Part shown: piece after piece, positions 32,351 through 43,172 of the stretch | Numbering within the stretch: position 1 is the stretch's first letter | Layout: every line of letters begins with the position of its first letter | NCBI GenBank assembly: GCA_005784505.1 | Contig: VCAZ01000018.1 | Coordinates: 1,253,816-1,317,815 of the forward strand | Reading direction: 5' to 3' | Length of the DNA stretch: 64,000 bases | DNA from: Bagarius yarrelli | Taxonomy: Eukaryota > Chordata > Actinopteri > Siluriformes > Sisoridae | Program-made: the position numbers and the translations under genes | Notes under the pieces: generated by a model | The model's database searches: none | Told to the model about the DNA's origin: nothing | Seen by the model: the letters and a program-made list of their open reading frames with translations, nothing else

Positions 32351-34446
32351 TTTGTGTGCTTATTATTGTAATTGTGAAAATCAACCAGGGTAATTTTCTA
32401 AAGATGTTAACAATCCCGAATTGGATTATGGTGTCAAGCTGTTATTCCTAGGTTTAGGTTTAATCGTAACAGCCGGCTTTTTATAAACCTGGTCTGCAGT
32501 ATTGACATAATAATAATAAAAGTGCCATAATAAAAGCAATTTTGCCACTGTGGTTCTGGCCCAAGAAAGGCATAAAAAGAATAAATGCGAATAAATTCAA
32601 TTGTGGCTTTAAATGAATGCATTCTTAATACACCTCTTTGCTTATTGTCCACATTTGTGGATAACAGTCACACCCTGGGCAGTTATTTTTTTTTAAATCT
32701 TAGCTCTCGGTTATATACAGTAATACAAGTATTATGGGTATTTTTATTTTGTTTCATTTATCACCTTTAAACCAATTAAAATTCAGATTTCCAGCTGGTT
32801 TGCGAATAAAAGCCAAGCGCACGTTTCGAGCTGCGTCATCCCGGTGACTGAGTGTTGCCACAGACAGTATCGCCGCTTATCAGCAGGAACACTCGGATAA
32901 AAATACAGCCGACGTTATCGCACCCTGCCTAGCTGCAGAAGCATCGCTTTCATGGGGGAAAATCGATTGGTTTCGGAAACGCCACGGCGACGCAAATGAC
33001 ACAGCAGTTTGGCTCTGTACAGCTCAATTAGACACGCACACAAAACGGTACTAATGAAAATGATGCCATTAGGAGCACTTCCATTTTAAGTGCAGTATTT
33101 TTGGAGGATTAGTGCCGGCTGTTGGGGAAAGGCAAGGACAAGGCTGCAGCTTGGATTATCTCTAATCTCTGCCTCTTCAATTTAATTCAATCTGAGATCA
33201 GCCTTTGCTTTATGAGGGATGCTTTCAAACATGTATGTATGTATGGTATCCTAACACACACCAAGGTTGTATATTCAGGTGACACCAGCGAAACCTCACA
33301 TGGGTCCGAGGGAGGTGGTTTTGATGCCCAATTTCCGGTCCAACCTACAGTACCAGGGTTGCTTTAAATATGCACTATTCAGTTAATGTAACCAGAACCA
33401 TGGTGTGTTCTAGTTCTTGGAACTGATTTAGCAATCAAACAGAAAACTCACATGGAGCTCATGTCACCCGCCACTGTTTCAGCTCTAAAAATAAGGGACA
33501 AATTTCTCCCACTCTTCATTTTATGACCAGAGCAACACTAGTGACATAACTGGGGGAAAGGCTCGAAGGTTGTTTAGTTATGTAAGCCAAAAATAAACCC
33601 CAGATTCTCAGAATTTATGTAATGTTCTGGCTCAGCGGAGGCCTTCATGGGTCTTTTTGCAGAGAAGGTCTGGGTTGCCTTGGCTGCAGGCACATGGTTT
33701 ATATTTACATTTTAGACAGATTTTTTTTAAATACTAATTGGCTAACATGCAAAAATCCACTTTAAGGACCTTCGAACTAGTATGCACACAGTAATAGTAA
33801 TAATGCATAGTTTTATATCTCTCTTGTATTGTAATTTTTGTGTTTTCTTTAGAGTAAGTTTGAGTAATAGACTGTGGCATTTCCAAAGGTGCAGTAGCCT
33901 CGCCCTAGTGTATCCGTATTTCGGACTGTTATCCCCTAGTTGTAGTGTCAGATCAGTAGCATTATCTTTCAAGCTATGTCAGAAATGCCCATGTGTTGCT
34001 AAGGAAGAAATAACGCTGCTCATAATAAAATTATAAATGCAATGTTACAATGGATAATACCCTAGCATGTCCTTTTCCTAACTTAAAATAACGAATAAAC
34101 TTAGTTGCAAGTGTATACCAATTCAGTACAGTGAATAAACAAGCCGAATCACTTATAACAGATAACCATAGCTATACATAAAAAAAAAAATCTCTGAAGT
34201 AGCTCTTGCCTCCTGTGCTTTTTCTTTTTCTCCCCTTTCTTGCTTTTTTACCACCTCCCAGTCTGACTGCACCCCTGTGGTTCTCTAATTGAGTGTTATT
34301 GTCACCCTCTATCATCCTACTTTCAACTTGGCAAAGCTTCCACCTAGGACTGCAATGGATTCAGAGAGCTCAAGCTATGCTTGTAAGAACTTTTCAAAAA
34401 AAATCCCTTGGATTGAACTTGAGAAACTGAGAACCTGGGGGTTATA
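32351..34446. other. Unique intron, candidate conserved element 32790-33240
   Basis: No gene. 32790-33240 is repeat-free and CpG-bearing (for example ACGCCACGGCGACGCAAATG) with TAATGAAAATGATGCCATTA-type homeodomain words. It is a better noncoding-element candidate than most of the intron. Confidence 0.4.
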
Positions 34447-34634
34447 CATTAGAGCAGGGGTCACCAAACTTGGGGCTATAGGGTTTATCTTCAACCATAA
34501 CCAAACCCCACTGAACTAGCTTATCAAGGTATAGCTGGGTATATTTGAAACTTACAGGCACGTGTGTTGAGGCAAGTTGGAGCCAAATTCTGCAGGACAC
34601 CGACCCTCTAGCACCGATGACCCCTGCACTAGAG
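34447..34634. mobile_element. hAT-like MITE with 8-bp target duplication
   Basis: Terminal repeats are CAGGGGTCACCAAAC (34455) and the complement of GATGACCCCTG (ending 34626). The flanking octamers CATTAGAG (34447-34454) and CACTAGAG (34627-34634) match at seven of eight bases. The 172-bp interior has no coding capacity; this is a non-autonomous element of the hAT class. It is related to 58606-58790. Confidence 0.85.
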
Positions 34635-35075
34635 AATTGAAGGTCATCTTCCAAATCAAATACTTTGATGGGGAAGAACGCTGCTCTTTTCTCGACTAGA
34701 ATCTTGTGAAAAAGGTTTGCCATTCTGTTCATTTTTTGTACCTTTTCCAAACAAGTGCCTGCCGTTGACTGATTCCTGTTGTTATTCAACCCCGTCTTGT
34801 TGGTTTTACACAAGAGCACCTGCTTGGAATCGGATCCCAAATGTTGGTCCTGAAAAGCCGCCACGTTGGCTTGTAGCTTGCATCTCAATCTGCTGGGTTT
34901 CGGATGAAATGCTCATCACAATCAATCACAATGGAGTGAACATGCCTTCCTCCTGCTGTCAAGCGTGCACTTTTGCTAATTAAGCTGTTTCAGCATTCAG
35001 AGATGCTCAGAGACAGATCTATCTTAGTCGCAGCATCAGATTCCCCGCCTACAGGCCACAGAGTCACAGCTACAT
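34635..35075. other. Unique intron
   Basis: No element is recognised. Confidence 0.3.
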
Positions 35076-35195
35076 GGGGCAGTGGTGGCGCAATGATTAT
35101 AATGAGATTGGATTACTAACCAGACGGAACGCAATGCCAAGCTGCCCATGTGGGGGCTTTGGGCAAGACCCTTGACCCTCAGTAACATGGATGGC
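35076..35195 (+). mobile_element. Degenerate SINE
   Basis: Head-like GGGCAGTGGTGGCGCAATGA and body-like GGGCAAGACCCTTGACCCTC. The B-box is hard to see. It probably belongs to type B. Confidence 0.5.
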
Positions 35196-35882
35196 CATTA
35201 TTTCTAACTTCCTAACAAGATAGAAGGTGTAAAAAAAAAAAAGTACAGCCTTCTTTGGCCACAAACTACAGGATCTTGAAGGTTGCAGTTTGAATAGCTT
35301 TTCACATTTCTGCAAAAGAAGCTTGTAACTGATTGTTGCTGGGCTATAAAGGGTAAAAAAAAAAAAAAATCCTGTCTTGTTGAACAAGTTCACCTTGTTA
35401 TATCATATACTATCAAATCTGGTGGAATAGGTCATGTTTGATGATTAAATGCACCAAACTTTTTTTGTTGCAAACAAAAATTATCGGAGATCTCAACCCT
35501 TAATCACATGGAACCTACCCAGGGAGATCGTAGCCGTTGATCATACACCAATGATGTATATTATCATCCGAAGTCAAGGAATATCAGATTTGAAACTTCT
35601 AGGTCCAGGTCTTCTCCTGTCCTCTAATGTCCTTGCAAACAGTTTATCTGTTTTGCCAGTAATTTAATCTTTCCACAACCCTCCATCTTTCCCAACCATG
35701 CATTACAATCTGTTTGTGCTGTACAGTTTGAGAAATCTATCTAATATCATTTTGGGAGCATTCCAATTAAAATGGTAATTTGAAGGAAGGGGGGGGGGAA
35801 GTGCAGCGAGGTGAAGGAGCATTTACAAAACCGAATGGCACTGTAGTGTGATAAAACATATGTGGTTTAAAAATCCTCGTCT
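35196..35882. other. Unique intron
   Basis: Poly-A runs at 35230-35242 and 35357-35369; a G run at 35789-35798. No element was otherwise recognised. Confidence 0.3.
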
Positions 35883-35933
35883 ACACACACACACACACAC
35901 GCACGCACCTACACACACACACACACACACACA
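35883..35933 (+). repeat. CA microsatellite, interrupted
   Basis: Two CA runs split by GCACGCACCT. Confidence 0.95.
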
Positions 35934-36929
35934 ATAAAAAGCGGGATTCAATCGGTCATGGCCGTCTTACACACAGCTCTGGCTCTGTAGTCACGCTAAT
36001 GAAAAGTTAAGACAAGCTCAATTCTCTGGAGGCTAAATGCAGTTTAAGAGAAGAGTAATTTTGCAAGGTGATCATTATTACAGACCTAAACGTGACGAAG
36101 AACTGTTTCACTAGTCGGCTCCTAAAAGCAAAAGAGCTTTTTAAGCTTTCTTACCATTTTCCAGTTGAATAAGATTTTCCGAATGAAAAGGAAAGCCAAT
36201 GCAAAATGTGCAATTGTAATATGACACATTGTGACAGCAGACTATCTATGGTTATCTATGATGTGATACATGCCAAGTTGATGCCAGTTTTGGCATAGAA
36301 AATGAAGCCTTGAATGCTTATGTATGTAAGTAGGGAGTGAGACGATCTGTAACAATGAAGTGCTGCTCCATCGACATTTATAGATGTATCAAGGATTTAA
36401 TCCAACATTACGAGTACCCTCCAGAATGGCTTTGTGGGTAATCCGAGAAGTCCTTCAAACATAAAGACTATCTATCATAACACTTTTAACCAAATTTTAT
36501 CGAAATGTGAAATTCCATCTTTGAATTTTCTGTACGTTTAATAAGATTAGCAAAATGGCCGATTAAGAGGAAACTGGACAACCCTGGAAAATATAACTTT
36601 GGGTATAACACATGAAAAAATGATCAACTAACTGGGATCATATCAAATAATTGAGATTGACCGAATGACAACAGTCTTGATTTAAACAATTATTTTTACG
36701 TATTTAAGTGTTATTTATAACACTGTCTGTAGTAAGGTTTCACCACCAGTTAGGGTAAATGTGGTAGAATATGAACCTTTTGCTTAATATCGGTGGATCA
36801 TATATTACCAAAACCGATATTCCAATAATAGATAAAAATAAGGATAGATATTGGTAAAACCAATTATCGGTTGATCTCTACTAAATAATTGATAAGGGTA
36901 AATTATTTAGTGCCAGGCTTGACGTTAAC
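35934..36929. other. Unique intron with possible old repeat
   Basis: 36765-36895 has ATATCGGTGG, AAAACCGATATTCC and CAATTATCGGTTGATCTCT words that suggest a decayed TIR element, also echoed at 40850-40975. No gene. Confidence 0.3.
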
Positions 36930-36931
36930 TA

Positions 36932-37220
36932 CAGTGGCACCTTCACTTATAAGTGCCTCAACTCGAGTTTTTTTGAAATACAAGTCGTCTCTCTGCCAAT
37001 TTTTTGCTTTAAGTTGTGAGCTAAAATTCGGGTTACGAGCTTCGATATTTGTTATCTATAAGTTTATTTTACTTATTTTAAAAACATGTAACCAAAAAAA
37101 TTGCTGTGTTTTTTGGGGGACACGGAAAGAATTAAAGGCATTTCAATTCATTTCAATGAGTAATTTGAGGTACGAGCTCCGTTACGGATCGAATTAAACT
37201 CATAGGCAAAGGCACCGTTG
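36932..37220. mobile_element. Tc/mariner-like MITE with TA target site
   Basis: The left end CAGTGGCACCTTCACTTATA and the complement of the right end (CAACGGTGCCTTTGCCTATG) form imperfect terminal inverted repeats. TA dinucleotides flank both ends (36930-36931, 37221-37222). The 289-bp interior is noncoding. The CAGTGG...TA layout fits a pogo/Tigger-type MITE. Confidence 0.75.
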
Positions 37221-37271
37221 TAAACTAAATGCACCATTACAAAGATAATCTAGAAGTGAAGAAAGTGTAAG

Positions 37272-37372
37272 AAGGAATTGGTAGCTAAATGGTTGAGGTG
37301 TTGGAATGCTGATAGAAGGAATGTTGGTTCAATTCCCAGGAACACCACTGTTGGGCCCCTGCTCAAAAAATA
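37272..37372 (+). mobile_element. SINE type A, 3'-truncated
   Basis: The head is GAATTGGTAGCTAAATGGTT, with B-box TTGGTTCAATTCCC and body CACTGTTGGGCCCCTGCTCA, then an A run. Confidence 0.85.
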
Positions 37373-38430
37373 AAAAAAAAAGACTCAGATTACGCCTCTG
37401 AAAATGGTGGATGGATTTTCCGATTATGCCGTGATGCGTTTTCCTGCTGATGGAATGATTATCCGGAAGTTAATGACCCAGCGTCTTCCCGATTAACTCC
37501 AGGCTTGTTCAGAACACAGCAGATCCTTCAAAAGCAGCTCATAGGTGGTTGTTTTTTTTTTTATTGCTGCAGGGGTAACAGAGTATGTCGTGTGTTGACT
37601 CCTCATGCAATCAATACGACAAACAGACGATTAATCTTCGCTTTATTGACTCATAATACTTTATAGAATCGACTCGAAACAGATCGTATTATGTTCAGTG
37701 GTCCTGTGCCTGTTCAAGCAAGAGAATTATAAGAAATGTTTATGAAGCTTTATCCTGGGATATAAAGAGGGATGGATGTGGGGTGGGAGAAGCGGAGGAA
37801 GGATGAACGGATGAGGAAGAGGTAGAATTTGTAATATATTTGTAGGGAAAGATAAAGAAATGGAGATGGCGAGAAAGAGATAGGAGGAAGCGAGGGAAGC
37901 TTCTAGCATTTTTCATCATGACAGAATTTATTTCTTTACTCGTTTGCTTATCTTTTTTTTTTTTTTTTTTTTGGAAGAGGCGTGTTGTTTAGATGCTCGA
38001 AGGCGGAAATTAATCTCTGTTTACATTGGAAAGATGCCCAGGAAATTTCCAATGTCTGTTTATCAAGTCGTTACTGAAACTTAGTGAAAGCGACATCTTG
38101 CTTAACCTCTAAACAGATTTGAAGGTCTAATTACTTACGATTTATGCAAAATGGAACATGTAGTGGGGACTGATGGGTAATTTCATGGCAGTTTCTTTCC
38201 AAATAAAAGGCACTCCTTAGGGAGACATGGTGACCATTAAAATCTATTGAACCAAACTAGCAGTAGTTCCAGATGTGGGATTTTGTTTTCTGTTTATCTT
38301 TATACATGTGTTTTTTTATTGTGATCAGTTTTTTTTTAATAGCACAGAAATCGTGCTATCACATATAGTAGCATTAGATTCCAGATATTGGAAAAAATCT
38401 GACATTGCAATATTTTATTTTTCTACAGTA
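37373..38430. other. Unique intron
   Basis: A 20-T run lies at 37952-37971. No gene or clear transposon. Confidence 0.3.
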
Positions 38431-38512
38431 GTTGCTTGGTGGAGCTGGGAATCGAACCCACGATCTTGGGTTGGTAGTCCAACACCTTATCCATGAGCCA
38501 CCACTTGCTTCT
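38431..38512 (-). mobile_element. SINE type A head fragment, minus strand
   Basis: GGTGGAGCTGGGAATCGAAC CC then GGTTGGTAGTCCAACACC and ATGAGCCACCACTTGC, the complement of a complete tRNA-like head. Confidence 0.85.
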
Positions 38513-38875
38513 AGACACTAGCTAGACACAATAGATTCTATCTTTTTGCCTTAGCCCAGGTAGATCCCGTCTTCATTTGGGCGACACCAATAAGCAAGTA
38601 ATCTTCTGTCTACAAACATCTCTAGCCAAACTAAATTCTGACCAGGAGCTTTTGAACAGCATATAAATCAGCATAGTTTCTAAGTTTATTACAATTTCAA
38701 CACTTACTTCTTGCTAAAGCCATCAAATGTTTAGTGGTGAAAACCCGTGCAGAAGATCGATGTCACTCCTCGACCACCCATGTTTATCTATCCTCACCAG
38801 CACCTGTAAGCACCTCCAATCAATGAGACTGCAACCAGGACGTGGTGCATCAGGATGAATTAGGAAGGTTTTATT

Positions 38876-38968
38876 TGGGTCAAGGGCTTTGCTTAAGGCC
38901 ATGGCCAGCTTTCTGATCCAGGGATCTTCTAATCAGAAGTGCAACATCTTACTGAGGTACTTCCTAAC
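38876..38968 (-). mobile_element. Degenerate SINE, minus strand
   Basis: GGGCTTTGCTTAAGGCCATG body-like and GATCTTCTAATCAGAAGTGC head-like sequence only. Confidence 0.45.
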
Positions 38969-39782
38969 TTACTAACTAGCTACCACTAAATGTTGCAACG
39001 GTTGGCATTGGAGACTCCTTAATTTGTAAATTACACACAATAGATACAGCGTAATACAGACTTAATAATATTTTAGAATAAAGGATAACAGTATTGGAGA
39101 CAGAACTAATATCCAAGAATGCTTCTATATTAATTTTTCTGTGGAAATAGAAGCCCACTGAAAACTTTCCATCAACTTGCTCCAGGAATATCCTACAGTC
39201 TTAGAAACATATATTTCCATGAGACGGTGCAGAATGCGGGGAGGACGGGGTGGTTTTTGGTCTGTGATGGGTTTTTTTTTTTATGGTTCTGGTGCAGCTT
39301 ATTGCTAGGAGGATTTTCTGTCCCAGTGAAGTGGGTGTACGAGTCTGATCTCAGCCTCAAACCTCTAATCCATCATGCTTTTATTTATCACGGCTGTCAT
39401 CCCTAGTAATCCGGCTCTTTCTGTTTGGAACCCTCCCTTACCGAGCCATCCCATTCCGGCGAGGCTTTGCAGTGGGGGGATTAGTTTGCGCTTATAGCAA
39501 AAGAATGAAGAATGGAAACCACTCCATTGTATGCTGACTTAATTAATGATAGAAGTGGTACAGCTGTGGTGCGAGTATGTGTATCCCTTGACCAACATAC
39601 TTTGGAAAAATTTGGAAAGAACACACCGTTGAATGACGGTGCCATGATTGAACAAGGTTCCTTCTACATCCAATGTCCCTTCAGGGCAATAAAGCAATGT
39701 TAAATGTTGCCAAGATTTTATAAAAAAAAAAATGTAGGTTGTGAAAGAAAAAACAAGGCTGTTCTAGTGGAAAAGGAAGTGT
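38969..39782. other. Unique intron
   Basis: No gene. 39290-39490 is repeat-free and GC-richer, a weak candidate noncoding element. Confidence 0.3.
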
Positions 39783-39950
39783 TTATATTTGTCACATATA
39801 CAGTTGTCTGGAAAGATTTAGCCATGATACATCACCCCTGGAGCAGAGAGGGTTAGGGGTAGAGCTGCTCCTGAGCAAGGGGGCTTGGAACTGATCTTTT
39901 GATCAACAATCAACAGCCTTAACTATTTGTGCCACTGCTGCTCCTAAGCG
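39783..39950 (-). mobile_element. SINE type B, minus strand, diverged
   Basis: TATTTGTCACATATACAGTT tail end, body AGCCATGATACATCACCCCT and GGAGCAGAGAGGGTTAGGGG, head complement CAGCCTTAACTATTTGTGCC. Confidence 0.75.
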
Positions 39951-41195
39951 GTAAATGGACTCAGGTTCCAGGCTCTGCCTCCTACAAATCCAAACACCTT
40001 CGGAATGAATTAGATGCTGGCTGTCATGGTGTTGATGTTCAAAAAGGATTTTCCTGAAAAAAATTGAACATTAATTGCAAACTAGCTATTATTTTGTTCC
40101 GGATAGTTGTCATCACATGCATTTTCCCCTCACAGCCTGTCCCCAACATGGCTTTGGTGGTATCGAGCCATTTTTGACAAAATAGGTCAGAAGTCTGGGA
40201 CACGGCCGGGGAATGGGAGGAAGGGGCGGAAATGCACAGCCTGGGGCGTCTGATTGAATATGGCCATGGATTGGATCAGATCAATCCCAATAAGCCTTGT
40301 GCCATGTCTCATATGCGACTATGAGAAGCAGGAGTGCGGAGATGAGCGCCGCCAGGCCCAAATCTGATTTACTGAAAAGCGGGAGCAGCATAATGCTATT
40401 AGACAGCTCTGAATGAATGACAGAGCAGGGAGAAGAGGAAATCGAGAAAAAGGGGAGGTGAAGGTAAGGGCAGAGCAAGAGTTTGGAAATACTAGGGTTC
40501 TGCAGTTTGGAAATGATTGTATTGTAAGTAACTTTAAATGGGGTTTTCAAGATAATCATCCAAAGGCAACTCACGAATTTACTAAATAAGAGTTCGACGT
40601 TATTTATGTTTGTGACTTATATGCAGAATAATAATATTGTTTGTAACTGATATTTTACTAGGTTAATTATAACACTGTAAAGCTTAATTTGTTAAAGTGG
40701 CCAAATCTGACCTGGTTTCCGCTCAGTGACTGGTAGGAAGTTCCTGTATAAATTATTGATTAACCAATATGTACCCAAGTCATGTATCATATAGCCATAT
40801 ATCAGTAGGTTTAATCTAACACTTTACCCAAATTATAGTCTTACCTACAATGCTTCCACAAAACTGGAGATATATATTGTTAGGGCCGACGTAACCAGAC
40901 TAATATCGCAATAATTAAAAGAGGCAAAATGATCGTGAAAAGTATCACAAAACCGATTATCGGTCAAGAGAATTCATTATTTAACTGAATTTTAAATCAA
41001 AACTAAACATAGTCTAAAATCAGATCCCCACACAATGTGAAATTTGACCAAATGACCACTGAAATCACTACTTAAAATTTAACCAAATGACACCTGATAA
41101 TAAGCACAACTTCAGTCTGGAATCAGCTCAAATCACAACCTTGTAGCACATTCAGAAAGTTACAGCCTGGAATCAGATTCAGACACACCTATAAA
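39951..41195. other. Unique intron with a possible decayed TIR element
   Basis: 40865-40975 has GATATATATTGTTAGGGCCG and AAACCGATTATCGGTCAAGA, similar to 36765-36895. No gene. Confidence 0.3.
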
Positions 41196-41352
41196 TCAAG
41201 TTGTGGCTCAGTGTTTAGGTGTTGGTCTGCTGTTAAGAAGGTTTTAAGTTCAAATCCCAGCATCACCACACTACTACTGTTGGGTTCTTGAGCGAGGCCC
41301 TTAATCCCTTAATTGATCAGATGTATGAAATGAGATCAATGCAAGTAATTAA
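41196..41352 (+). mobile_element. SINE type A, diverged
   Basis: Head AAGTTGTGGCTCAGTGTTTA, B-box TTAAGTTCAAATCCC, body GTTCTTGAGCGAGGCCCTTA. The tail is decayed. Confidence 0.87.
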
Positions 41353-41504
41353 ACTCTAAGACACCAAAATTTCAGCAAAGAGTAAGGTCCAGGTTCTAAG
41401 TTCCAGAAACTCCAGAAAGCTCACCTAAAACTTTGTGTGAAAGCTTCAACTTCAAAAATTATTGTTTTTTATATTACAACAAACATGAGCAGAAATCCAT
41501 CTGT

Positions 41505-41693
41505 CCTTACAGCATTTGGCAGACGTCTTTATACAGAGGTACTTACATTTATTTCTATTATACAACTGAGCAATTAAGGGTTAAGGTGCCCTGCTCCGGG
41601 GGCCAGTAGTTCCAGCTTGGTGGTGCTGGGAATCGAACCCAGATCTTCAAATTAGCAGTCCAACATCTAAACCACTGCGCTACCACTTCTCAT
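41505..41693 (-). mobile_element. SINE type A, full length, minus strand
   Basis: Tail complement TTACAGCATTTGGCAGACGT, body AGGTGCCCTGCTCCGGGGGC, B-box complement GGGAATCGAACCC, head complement TCTAAACCACTGCGCTACCA. It lies 150 bp from an inverted copy. Confidence 0.93.
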
Positions 41694-41800
41694 TAGAAGT
41701 GTATGAGTGTGTATTCATATAGTGCCTAAGTGTGTATTCATCTGTGTCTTTGTCCATGATGTACTGCGGCAAAGAAGTTAGCAAAAACCTGAATTAATTT

Positions 41801-41802
<2 letters not shown>

Positions 41803-41838
<36 letters not shown>
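41803..41838 (+). repeat. GT microsatellite
   Basis: Pure GT run. Confidence 0.95.
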
Positions 41839-41843
<5 letters not shown>

Positions 41844-42222
41844 TGTTTCCACGGACTGTGAGGGTGGGATGTATGTTTTTAGTGCTATCAGGCTACAGTT
41901 AGCATCTTCCCAGATTTCCTACTGCACCCTTTAAGAAAAGCACAAGGTAGCACTTCTGAAAAAGAGTGTTTTAGTTCCATCACTGCTCCCATGCGTGTGT
42001 ATTTATGGATGCTTGTGTATATTTTTGTAAAATCGCTGTAAAACATTAGCTGGTTTCATCTGATGCTGAGGTTTAGTTCCATCACATTGCAATTTCTCCA
42101 TTGTGTGTGTGTGTTGTGACCTATTCATCCTGCCATCTCAACAGAGATTATGCTGACCTACATGGTAGCTGTATTGAATTAATCTGCCATGGCCCAGGGC
42201 TTGGTTTACTTTATTGGGCTTT

Positions 42223-42370
42223 GTGTGTGTGTGTGTGTGTGTGTGTGTGGGATAGATCAGCGCCTCTGATCTGCTTTATATAGATTTAGTTTTCCATTAA
42301 TGACCTTTTTAGAAACTGAGTTTACTAAACATTACTGCTTTGGATGAAAAATACGAAAACCAACATTTAT

Positions 42371-42408
<38 letters not shown>
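42223..42408 (+). repeat. GT run and CA run pair
   Basis: A GT run (42223-42249) and a CA run (42376-42408) lie 126 bp apart and are complementary, so they could pair in RNA or single-stranded DNA. Confidence 0.93.
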
Positions 42409-42412
<4 letters not shown>

Positions 42413-42899
42413 CATAATTTAACCCACTGTCTGTAAATAAAGACCCTACTACTGTAATAATAACGACACTAACTCTAACCTAATTAACTTTAACCTTAAT
42501 TAAAGAAAGGGCTGGGCTGATAAACCAGATAATATCGAACTGCGATAAACTTTATATCGATATCGATTTTTTTACTTGATTTTTTATTGTCCTCCCGGTG
42601 GGACCTTTTGTTCCATGAGTAAAACCTTTGTACAGCAAACGTTTCATATTTTTAGAAACCTGAGATTCTTATGATTGAATGATGTATTCATATTCAGTGT
42701 CAGACCATCAACGGCCAAACATAGATTCACAAGCTATTGATCTAACCAAATTCATGTGGTTACTTAGTAAAAGAGGCAAACAATCCAATTCAGTAAAATA
42801 TGAAGTCCAGACACGTTTAAAAGTCCTGATTTATTACACCAAAAGAACAGCTTTTAGCACACATGGTAATATTGAGTTCATTTTAGTAAGTTGTTTCTC
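42409..42899. other. Unique intron with TIR-like end
   Basis: 42508-42570 has AAGGGCTGGGCTGATAAACC and TATCGATATCG words that resemble the ends of hAT/Kolobok-like MITEs of fish. No complete element can be drawn. Confidence 0.3.
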
Positions 42900-43172
42900 T
42901 CAGGGGCAGGTCTCTCTCTTTTTCTTTCTTTCTCTCTCTTTTTTTCTCTCTCTCTCTCTCTCTCTGTCTTTTTCTCGCTTTATCTTTTTTTCTTTCTCTC
43001 ACTCAATCTCTTTTCTTCCCTCTCTTTCCTTCTGTCTCTCTCTCTGTCTCTCTTTTTCTCTCTCTATTTCTTTCTCTCTTTCTCTCTTTCTCACTTTGTC
43101 TCTTTTTCTTTCTCTCTCTCTTTCTTTCTCTCTGTCTCTCTCTTTATCTCTCTCTCTCTCTCAGTCTCTCTC
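42900..43172 (+). repeat. 270-bp pyrimidine tract (CT-rich)
   Basis: An almost pure run of C and T (CTCT, TTTCT, TTCTTT). The plus-strand open frames full of Ser, Leu and Phe are products of composition. Confidence 0.93.

Noticed and set aside
34442..34888. 148-codon minus-strand frame
   Set aside because: It runs through the hAT-like MITE and lacks splice or start support.
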